From Planctomycetota bacterium (lineage in GTDB: Bacteria; Planctomycetota; Planctomycetia; Pirellulales; UBA7805): 6,102 bases of DNA. The notes below the pieces were generated by a model, which saw nothing but the letters and a program-made list of their open reading frames with translations, had not been told where the DNA came from and did no database searches. This document shows positions 1 to 5,390 of this stretch, piece by piece. The stretch covers positions 1-6,102 of the forward strand of contig JAUWIQ010000131.1 in assembly GCA_030605285.1 (NCBI GenBank), written 5' to 3'. The first letter of the stretch is position 1, and the number at the start of each line of letters is the position of its first letter. The position numbers were made by a program, and so were the translations under genes.

Positions 1-871
1 CGACAAGGCACTTGAGCAGGAGACGGGGATTATTATTGGTTACGCGCTCTCCCAGATAATGGGCCGTGATGGGGACCACTATTTTATGGTCTTGCCCGGC
101 GACGATGTGAAACTCACGTTTCCCACGGCTGGCACGCCCCCCAAGGCGGTGAGTGGCAGTTTTACGGTCGTCGATTTTTATCAGAGCAAGATGAGCGAAT
201 ACGACTCCGCCTTCGTCTTTGCCCCGCTTGAAAAACTGCAGCAGATGCGAGGCATGATTGATCCCACCACAGGCGTAGCCAATATCAATTCGATTCAGAT
301 CAAACTGCGGGCGGGTGCCGACCTGGAAAAGTTTCGCGATAAGCTGCGGGCTGCCTTTCCGCTGGAGATGTACGGGATTTCCACCTGGCGCGACAAGCAG
401 GGGCCCTTGCTGGCAGCCGTTCAGATGGAAACCGCGATTTTGAACATTCTTCTGTTTTTGATCATTGCCGTGGCCGGATTTGGAATTTTGGCGATCTTTT
501 TCATGATCGTTGTGGAGAAGACCAAGGACATTGGCATTCTCAAGTCGCTGGGGGCATCGGGTGGCGGGGTGATGAGTATTTTTCTGACGTATGGGCTCCT
601 GCTGGGGATGGTCGGCTCGGGTGCCGGTCTGCTACTGGGGTTGTTGTTCGTCAAGAATATCGACCATCTTCGCAGTTGGGTGGAGTTCCTCAGTGGCCAA
701 CCCGTATTCGATCCTTCTATTTATTATTTTCAGGAAATACCGACCTTGATTCAGCCAATGATGATCGCCTGGGTCATCGCCGGTGCGATTGCAATTGCGG
801 TGATTGCGAGTATTCTGCCCGCCTTGCGAGCCGCTCGCTTACATCCCGTGGAGGCCTTGCGCTATGAGTAA
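1..871 (+). CDS. LolC/LolE-like lipoprotein-release ABC transporter permease (5' end outside window)
   Basis: This is the inner-membrane permease of a LolCDE/MacB-type exporter, which in Gram-negative cells extracts lipoproteins from the inner membrane for transfer to the outer membrane. The frame is open at the left edge (first full codon at base 2), so the first membrane segment and part of the periplasmic domain are missing; 289 residues are visible. The visible part begins with the rest of a MacB-type periplasmic core domain (to about base 420). The FtsX-fold membrane domain follows, with hydrophobic segments at about 437-511, 569-649 and 755-826. Between the first two is the conserved cytoplasmic stretch EKTKDIGILKSLGAS (about 515-559), the usual coupling contact with the ATPase. 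The C-terminus LPALRAARLHPVEALRYE is typical of the family. The stop overlaps the start of the ATPase gene, as expected for partners. LolC and LolE cannot be told apart here. The family call is firm; the lipoprotein substrate is inferred. Confidence 0.9.
   Translation, partial: DKALEQETGIIIGYALSQIMGRDGDHYFMVLPGDDVKLTFPTAGTPPKAVSGSFTVVDFYQSKMSEYDSAFVFAPLEKLQQMRGMIDPTTGVANINSIQIKLRAGADLEKFRDKLRAAFPLEMYGISTWRDKQGPLLAAVQMETAILNILLFLIIAVAGFGILAIFFMIVVEKTKDIGILKSLGASGGGVMSIFLTYGLLLGMVGSGAGLLLGLLFVKNIDHLRSWVEFLSGQPVFDPSIYYFQEIPTLIQPMMIAWVIAGAIAIAVIASILPALRAARLHPVEALRYE
850..854 (+). promoter_or_regulatory. Shine-Dalgarno site for the lolD-like gene
   Basis: GGAGG lies 9 bases upstream of the ATG at 864, inside the last codons of the permease gene. 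It supports 864 as the start of the ATPase gene, rather than the in-frame but unsupported ATG at 804. Confidence 0.7.
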
Positions 872-1667
872 TGTGACCCAGGCGGCCCAGCAGCCGCGAC
901 GGGACCTGTCCCATGCGGGCAACTCCCTGCCGGACCCGGCAGTTGGGGATTCGTCTGGCAATGCCGCTTCGCCCCGCAACGGCACCCTCCTTTCGGCTTG
1001 CAATCTCAAAAAGAGTTACAGCAAAGGGCAGAATACCATTCCGGTGCTCCGAGGCATCGATTTGGATATCCAGGAGGGTGAATTTCTCTCCATCGTCGGA
1101 CAGAGCGGTTGTGGCAAAAGTACTCTGCTGCACTTGCTCGGGACCTTGGATCGACCCGACAGTGGCGAAATTCACTTTGCGGGGCAACGGATCGACAACA
1201 TTTCGTCAAGAAAGCGAGATCAGTTGCGTAACAACACCTTCGGCTTGGTCTTTCAGTTTTACCACCTGCTCCCGGAGCTTACAGCACTTGGCAACGTCCT
1301 CCTGCCGTTGACCATCGGCCACGGATTGTTTGCTTATCTTCGTGAGCGAAGCACGTTTCGCAGGCGGGCCACCGAATTGCTCACGATGGTCGGTCTTGGT
1401 CACCGCCTCACGCACAAACCGTGTGAACTCTCGGGTGGAGAGATGCAGCGCACGGCCATTGCCCGGGCACTGATTAACGGCCCGCAGGTACTGCTCGCCG
1501 ATGAGCCGACGGGCAATCTCGATCGCAACGCAGGCCGGGAGATTCTGAAAATTCTACGAAACTTGAACGCCACGAAAAATCTCACTATAGTCATGGTGAC
1601 GCACGACCAAGGCATTGCGGCCGAGGCGGACCGGAGGGTGCATCTGGTCGAGGGACGTCTGGAGTAA
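864..1667 (+). CDS. lolD: LolD-like lipoprotein-release ABC transporter ATP-binding protein
   Basis: This is the cytoplasmic ATPase that would power the permease encoded just upstream. All ABC signatures are visible in the 267-residue product: Walker A GQSGCGKST (79-87), Q-loop Gln131, signature LSGGEMQR (189-196), Walker B VLLADE (209-214), D-loop GNLD (217-220) and switch His247 in MVTHD. The sequence around the signature and ADEPTGNLD is that of the LolD/MacB subfamily. The ATG at 864 overlaps the permease stop by 8 bases and has a GGAGG 9 bases upstream, so the pair is probably translationally coupled. An in-frame ATG at 804 would bury 60 bases in the permease gene and is less likely. The protein is longer than E. 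coli LolD (233 residues) because of a polar N-terminal extension of about 40 residues and a few extra basic residues near 155-168. It could serve another MacB-like exporter, but the order permease-ATPase favours Lol. Confidence 0.9.
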   Translation: MSNVTQAAQQPRRDLSHAGNSLPDPAVGDSSGNAASPRNGTLLSACNLKKSYSKGQNTIPVLRGIDLDIQEGEFLSIVGQSGCGKSTLLHLLGTLDRPDSGEIHFAGQRIDNISSRKRDQLRNNTFGLVFQFYHLLPELTALGNVLLPLTIGHGLFAYLRERSTFRRRATELLTMVGLGHRLTHKPCELSGGEMQRTAIARALINGPQVLLADEPTGNLDRNAGREILKILRNLNATKNLTIVMVTHDQGIAAEADRRVHLVEGRLE

Positions 1668-1688
1668 GTGGTATCCGTGGAGGAAGTA

Positions 1689-1694
1689 AGGGGA
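1689..1694 (+). promoter_or_regulatory. Shine-Dalgarno site deciding the ilvE GTG start
   Basis: AGGGGA lies 4 bases before the GTG at 1699, a slightly short spacing. A second GGAGG at 1679-1683 is 15 bases away, probably too far to act alone. No ATG in this frame lies near the conserved N-terminus, so the GTG is needed. Confidence 0.55.
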
Positions 1695-1698
1695 TCTT

Positions 1699-2556
1699 GT
1701 GGCGCAAAAAATCTACATCAACGGCACCTTCTATACGAAGGAAGACGCCCGGATCAGCGTGTACGACCACGGCCTGCTCTACGGGGACGGGGTCTTTGAG
1801 GGCTTGCGGAGCTACGACGGCAAAGTGTTCCGCCTCAGGGAGCATCTCGAGCGACTCTGGGAGTCGGCTAAGGCAATCCGTCTCGAGATTCCGATCCCGC
1901 TCGAAACGCTTTCGGCCGCCGTGGTTGAAACCCTCAAACTCAACGAGATCGAGGACGGTTATATACGGTTGGTGGTCACCCGCGGCATGGGCACCCTGGG
2001 ACTGGACCCGGGGCAGACCAGCGATCCCCAGGTGATCGTGATCGCCGATCGCATCACGCTTTACCCGGAAGAGTTTTATCGCGATGGGCTCAAGATCGTC
2101 ACCGTAAGCACGATGCGCAATCACCCGGCTGCGTTGAGCCCCCGCATCAAGTCGCTTAATTATCTCAACAACATCCTGGCCAAAATGGAAGGGCAGCAGG
2201 CCGGTTGCGTGGAAGCCCTGATGCTCAACCATAAGGGGGAGGTGGCTGAGTGTACCGGGGATAATATTTTCCTCGTCCGCAGGGGCGAGTTGTTCACACC
2301 GCCGCGCGATGCGGGAATCCTTGACGGGATCACCCGCGAAGTGGTCTGCCAACTGGCAGCCGAATCCCAGATCGCCGTACATCAGGTCGCGCTCACCCGT
2401 CACGATGTGTTTGTTGCCGACGAATGCTTTCTGACCGGCACGGCGGCTGAAGTGGTTCCGGTGGTGAACGTGGATGACCGTCTGATCGGCGATGGCAAAC
2501 CGGGTCCGATCACACGCGATCTGATTGAGCGATTCCACATCCTGACCCGGCAGTAA
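1699..2556 (+). CDS. ilvE: Branched-chain amino acid aminotransferase (class IV PLP enzyme)
   Basis: The product is a cytoplasmic transaminase that interconverts leucine, isoleucine and valine with their 2-oxo acids, using 2-oxoglutarate/glutamate (EC 2.6.1.42). It is the last step of branched-chain amino acid synthesis. The 285-residue length fits the compact bacterial/archaeal IlvE type. Visible marks are YDHGLLYGDGVFEGLR (22-37), the Schiff-base lysine Lys151 in SPRIKSLNYLNN, the PLP-nitrogen-binding Glu184 in AECTGDNIF, and the phosphate-cup region LTGTAAEV (245-252). The start is a GTG preceded by AGGGGA. The gene follows the lolD-like gene by 31 bases on the same strand and may be transcribed with it, although no functional link to lipoprotein sorting is known. 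D-amino acid aminotransferase and aminodeoxychorismate lyase share the fold, but the first motif and Lys151 context match IlvE best. Confidence 0.92.
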   Translation: MAQKIYINGTFYTKEDARISVYDHGLLYGDGVFEGLRSYDGKVFRLREHLERLWESAKAIRLEIPIPLETLSAAVVETLKLNEIEDGYIRLVVTRGMGTLGLDPGQTSDPQVIVIADRITLYPEEFYRDGLKIVTVSTMRNHPAALSPRIKSLNYLNNILAKMEGQQAGCVEALMLNHKGEVAECTGDNIFLVRRGELFTPPRDAGILDGITREVVCQLAAESQIAVHQVALTRHDVFVADECFLTGTAAEVVPVVNVDDRLIGDGKPGPITRDLIERFHILTRQ

Positions 2557-2594
2557 GCCTGCTGCCAGAACATGCTTCTCCTTGGGGAAGGCCT

Positions 2595-3608
2595 TTAGGA
2601 TTCTTCTTCGAGGGGTGCTTGATCCTCAGGGCCCCCCGAGAGCCATTCCAGCAAGAGTACCGCGGCGGCGGCCGCGACCGCGAGCAACAGACAGAGCCCG
2701 ACTTGGCCGCTGAATGCTTGAGGGATCAAGAGTTCGTCCGGTACCAGGAAGGCGGGCAACGATCGGGTTAGCCCCTCAGGCCAGAAATGACTCAGCGGAG
2801 TCGCGGAGATTTTTTCAGCAAATTGTTCGTTAAAAGGCCAGAGCTTGCGGAGCGAGCCCACCATGAATCCGCAGAGCAAGGCCATGGTGAAATCGTGGTA
2901 CTCTGAAAGGAGCCAGCGGAGGATTTTGCTGAAAATCAAAATTCCAACCACACAGCCCGCGGCGAAACTGGCGATCACTAACAGACCGTCCGCGGAGAGA
3001 TTGCCCCTGGTCAAGTCCTTCAAGACACCGGTAATTTGCTCGTAGACACCTAAAAGCAACATGATAAACGCGCCGCTGATTCCAGGGAGGATCATCGCGG
3101 AGATCGCCAGCATGCCGCAGAAAAACAGAGTGACCGGCCCCGCGGGTGTGTCGGATGTTGCTGCTCCCGTAATTGCGTAGGCGACCAATGCACCCAGGAG
3201 AGCTGCGAGCATCGCGAGCCCATGCCAGCGATGTACGAGACGGGCCACGACCAGGCTCGAGGCGACAATCAGTCCAAAAAATACGGACATAGTTTCTGAG
3301 CGGTAGTCGTATAGCAGCAGGTGCATCAGGCTACCGAGGCTCACGATCCCGAGGCCGATGCCGACGACCAGTGTGATGAGAAATCGCAAGTCAAGGTGAT
3401 CTGCAGCTCGGCTCCATTCTCTGCGCCGCAGGTGGACGAGAAGCTGGCTGTCCCAATGACTGATGGCCGTGACCAGACGGGTATAAATTCCCAGAATCAG
3501 TGCGATGGTGCCCCCCGAGACACCGGGAATAATATCTGCGCCACCCATCAGCAGGCCACGGAGGAGATTTGCAAGATCGTGTTTCCAACCGCTCCGTTTT
3601 TTATTCAT
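2595..3608 (-). CDS. popT: DUF368 membrane protein, probable polyprenyl-phosphate (C55-P) transporter
   Basis: This is an integral inner-membrane protein of the DUF368 family. Members in other bacteria (PopT) are reported to move undecaprenyl phosphate back across the membrane, recycling the lipid carrier for cell-wall and surface-polysaccharide synthesis; that function here is inferred from the family. The 337-residue product has about eight hydrophobic segments. It also has two similar blocks, GGADIIPGVSGGTIALILG (22-40) and MILPGISGAFIMLLLGVY (172-189), whose PGxSG cores are the family hallmark and suggest an internal inverted duplication with two re-entrant loops. Hydrophobic spans lie near 75-99, 106-124, 130-148, 157-171, 208-229, 236-253 and 302-321. 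The C-terminus is short and acidic. The ATG at 3606-3608 is the only start before the first conserved block and lacks a clear Shine-Dalgarno site. The gene stands alone, convergent with ilvE and divergent from ispE. Confidence 0.9.
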   Translation of the reverse strand: MNKKRSGWKHDLANLLRGLLMGGADIIPGVSGGTIALILGIYTRLVTAISHWDSQLLVHLRRREWSRAADHLDLRFLITLVVGIGLGIVSLGSLMHLLLYDYRSETMSVFFGLIVASSLVVARLVHRWHGLAMLAALLGALVAYAITGAATSDTPAGPVTLFFCGMLAISAMILPGISGAFIMLLLGVYEQITGVLKDLTRGNLSADGLLVIASFAAGCVVGILIFSKILRWLLSEYHDFTMALLCGFMVGSLRKLWPFNEQFAEKISATPLSHFWPEGLTRSLPAFLVPDELLIPQAFSGQVGLCLLLAVAAAAAVLLLEWLSGGPEDQAPLEEES

Positions 3609-3756
3609 GGTCTAGATCGTAGGGTAAGAGCGGATTGAGATTCCACAGCAATCGGAATAAATCAGGACTTGCGGGAAAAAGGCAGCCAGGAAATATTTTT
3701 GCGGCGATCTCGCAGATGTTTAAATGGATAAGCTGCATAGGGATAGGAGAAAAAAC
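3609..3756. other. Intergenic region between divergent popT and ispE transcription units
   Basis: No plausible gene is seen here. Together with the ispE leader it forms the only stretch of about 310 bases without a credible gene (3609-3918). It should hold the popT promoter on the minus strand, but I could not pick out a convincing -35/-10 pair. The only symmetry noted is a weak inverted repeat, GATTG (3633-3637) and CAATC (3649-3653) with an 11-base gap. AT-rich patches occur around 3690-3730. Confidence 0.5.
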
Positions 3757-3784
3757 TTGACGGACCCTGCTGAGTTAGTACAAT
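3757..3784 (+). promoter_or_regulatory. Probable sigma-70-type promoter for ispE-spoVG
   Basis: TTGACG (3757-3762, five of six matches to TTGACA) is separated by 16 bases from TACAAT (3779-3784, five of six matches to TATAAT). Transcription would begin near 3791 and leave a leader of about 128 bases before the ATG at 3919. An A-run at 3751-3755 sits directly upstream. The site is inferred from sequence similarity only, but it is the closest match to the consensus that I found in the window. Confidence 0.65.
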
Positions 3785-3918
3785 CCGGTCAGCTATTCAA
3801 GGTGCGAGTCGGTAGTTCTTTTTTTGCAGTAATTTATTTTCCGGCATTCATCTGCGGAAATTCATTTGAATCGGCGTGTCTGACTAGACTCCTGGCAATG
3901 AAGCAGGGATTCGATTTG
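3785..3918 (+). other. Probable 5' leader of ispE
   Basis: This stretch is downstream of the predicted promoter and upstream of the preferred ispE start. It is noticeably AT-rich from about 3812 to 3872, with a run of seven T at 3819-3825 that is not preceded by a clear stem. The frame stays open through it, but the translation does not resemble IspE, so it reads as an untranslated leader. No riboswitch class is recognised. Confidence 0.45.
3905..3909 (+). promoter_or_regulatory. Shine-Dalgarno site favouring the ispE start at 3919
   Basis: AGGGA lies 9 bases before the ATG at 3919. The alternative in-frame ATG at 3898 has no comparable site upstream of it, so this element tips the choice towards 3919. 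Confidence 0.5.
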
Positions 3919-4836
3919 ATGTTGGTCACTGCGGGGGGCAAGGGTGCCATTCTCCACGCGCCCGCCAAACTCAATCTCTATTTTGAACTTCTCGCGCGAT
4001 GCCGTGATGGCTATCACGACATGGAAACGTTGATGGTCCCGGTATCGCTCTACGATACCCTGTTTCTCAAAGCGATCCCATCTGCGAGGGCAGCGGAACC
4101 TGGCGAAATCGATTTTGAATTTCACTGGTGCGGCCGCGCAGGGCGGGAACCATGCAGCGCCGTGCCGGCAGACGAAACGAATCTGGTGGTCCGGGCGCTG
4201 GAGCTGTTGCGACAAAAAAGCGGGTCGACCGCCGGAGCCCAGGTCCGGTTGCTGAAGCGGATTCCGACCCAGGCAGGTCTGGGAGGTGGTTCGAGCGATG
4301 CCGCGGCGGCCCTCTTGGCAGCCAATCGGGTCTGGGGCATTGGCTGGTCGCGCGATCGATTGGCAGAGATTGCCTTCGAGTTGGGTAGTGATGTGCCCTT
4401 CTTTCTCTGGCAGACGCCGGCAATTGTCCGCGGGCGCGGAGAGCGACTCTCACCGCTGCGGCAAATCGGCGATGTGCATGCGGTGATCGTGCGACCTCCC
4501 GAGGGCCTCTCGACGGCGGCCGTCTACGGAGCAAGCCGTGTGCCGGAAACACAGCAGCAGATCGAATCGTTGCTCTCCGCTCTGCAGTCGGGATCGCTTG
4601 GCTTGATAAAGAGGGCGTTGCACAACCGGCTCCAGGAAGCGGCAAACCAGCTCTCGCCCTGGATCCGTCGTCTGCGCGATGAATTTGAATCCGTGCAATG
4701 TCTGGCACACCAGATGACAGGGAGCGGAAGCAGTTATTTTGGAATTTGTCACCATGCGCGTCACGCAAAACAAATAGCCGCCAGATTGCGAGGTCGTAAT
4801 CTAGGGCAAGTTTTCACCGTCCGGCGAGCCTTTTGA
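3919..4836 (+). CDS. ispE: 4-diphosphocytidyl-2-C-methyl-D-erythritol kinase
   Basis: IspE is a cytoplasmic GHMP-family kinase. It phosphorylates CDP-methylerythritol at the 2-hydroxyl with ATP (EC 2.7.1.148), the fourth step of the MEP pathway to isoprenoids. From the ATG at 3919 the product is 305 residues, close to the usual 285-310. Motif 1 is HAPAKLNLYFELL (13-25) with the catalytic-site Lys17, followed by DGYHDMETL (30-38). The ATP-binding glycine-rich loop is PTQAGLGGGSSDAAAAL (116-132). The catalytic aspartate is Asp158 in LGSDVPFF, and GHMP motif 3 is MTGSGSSYFG (266-275). The frame is open back to 3724, but that start precedes the predicted promoter and its extra residues do not look like IspE. 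ATG 3898 (312 residues) is the realistic alternative. spoVG follows by 32 bases on the same strand, so the two are probably co-transcribed. Confidence 0.93.
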   Translation: MLVTAGGKGAILHAPAKLNLYFELLARCRDGYHDMETLMVPVSLYDTLFLKAIPSARAAEPGEIDFEFHWCGRAGREPCSAVPADETNLVVRALELLRQKSGSTAGAQVRLLKRIPTQAGLGGGSSDAAAALLAANRVWGIGWSRDRLAEIAFELGSDVPFFLWQTPAIVRGRGERLSPLRQIGDVHAVIVRPPEGLSTAAVYGASRVPETQQQIESLLSALQSGSLGLIKRALHNRLQEAANQLSPWIRRLRDEFESVQCLAHQMTGSGSSYFGICHHARHAKQIAARLRGRNLGQVFTVRRAF

Positions 4837-4856
4837 TCAGAATCTTATTTTTCCGC

Positions 4857-4862
4857 AGGGGA
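4857..4862 (+). promoter_or_regulatory. Shine-Dalgarno site deciding the spoVG GTG start
   Basis: AGGGGA lies 6 bases before the GTG at 4869. The residues after this GTG ([10 protein letters not shown]) match the conserved N-terminus of SpoVG proteins, so both lines of evidence agree on the start. Confidence 0.7.
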
Positions 4863-4868
4863 TAGATC

Positions 4869-5390
4869 GTGGAAGTCACCGAGGTCCGTATCAAAATTAT
4901 CGAAGGGGGTGGCGATCGCCTCAAAGCATTTTGCTCGATTACAGTCGACGAGTGTTTTGTGATTCGCGATTTAAAAATCATCGAAGGTGCCAAGGGCCCC
5001 TTTGTTGCGATGCCGAGTCGCAAGCTGACTGCGCATTGCGTGGAATGTGGCTACAAGAATCATCTGCGGGCCGCCTTTTGTAATCAGTGTGGCCATAACT
5101 TAAAAACGGATCGCGTTCCCAAGGACGAGGGTGGACGGACCAAGCTCTATGCCGACATCGCGCATCCGATCAATACCGCTTGTCGTGAAATGATTCAAAG
5201 CCGAGCCGTCGAGGAATACCAATTGGAGTTGGAACGATCGAAACAGTCCGGTTACATTTCGCGTTACGACGACATCGACTTTGAGCCACCCCAACCACAT
5301 TTTCCGTCAGAGCAATCTACCCGGGGAGCAAACCGTCGGTCGGAGGCAGCGAAGGCCCGCGGTGATGGTTTTGGGGCGGGGATTGCTTAG
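4869..5390 (+). CDS. spoVG: SpoVG family nucleic-acid-binding regulator with inserted zinc ribbon
   Basis: SpoVG proteins are small DNA/RNA-binding regulators, named from Bacillus sporulation but widespread in bacteria that never sporulate. The 173-residue product starts with the typical SpoVG strand pattern [10 protein letters not shown] and continues through [20 protein letters not shown] (21-40) to FVAMPSRK (45-52). The second half of the domain resumes at [17 protein letters not shown] (94-110). Between them, where Bacillus SpoVG (about 97 residues) has only a few residues, lies an insert of about 40 with Cys57, Cys60, Cys71 and Cys74 in a CX2C-X10-CX2C pattern, a probable zinc ribbon. 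A polar, glycine- and arginine-rich tail (about 128-173) is probably disordered. Translation starts at a GTG with a good AGGGGA site. The gene follows ispE by 32 bases and its stop overlaps the purQ stop on the other strand. The family is clear; its targets in this organism are unknown. Confidence 0.9.
   Translation: MEVTEVRIKIIEGGGDRLKAFCSITVDECFVIRDLKIIEGAKGPFVAMPSRKLTAHCVECGYKNHLRAAFCNQCGHNLKTDRVPKDEGGRTKLYADIAHPINTACREMIQSRAVEEYQLELERSKQSGYISRYDDIDFEPPQPHFPSEQSTRGANRRSEAAKARGDGFGAGIA

Noticed and set aside
804..863. An in-frame ATG that would extend the lolD-like product by 20 residues.
   Set aside because: It lies deep in the permease gene, has no ribosome site, and ATG 864 has GGAGG at good spacing.
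1591..2538. A 315-codon open frame on the minus strand opposite ilvE.
   Set aside because: It mirrors the codon pattern of ilvE, shows no recognisable domain, has no promoter or ribosome site, and ilvE has every catalytic motif in the sense frame.
2580..2591. CCTT-GGGG-AAGG hairpin between the convergent ilvE and popT stops as a terminator.
   Set aside because: The stem is only four base pairs and no T-run follows on either strand.
3633..3653. GATTG/CAATC inverted repeat as an operator.
   Set aside because: Five-base arms with an 11-base gap are expected by chance.
3609..3700. Possible minus-strand promoter for popT.
   Set aside because: TACGAT-like and TTGCTG-like hexamers exist, but the spacing (about 24 bases) is wrong; no pair was good enough to list.
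3785..3825. Possible attenuator ending in the 7-T run.
   Set aside because: No stable GC-rich stem sits directly before the T-run.
4067..4768. A 233-codon open frame on the minus strand opposite ispE.
   Set aside because: Composition is Arg/Pro/Ser-rich as expected for an antisense shadow of a GC-rich gene; no family motif is seen.
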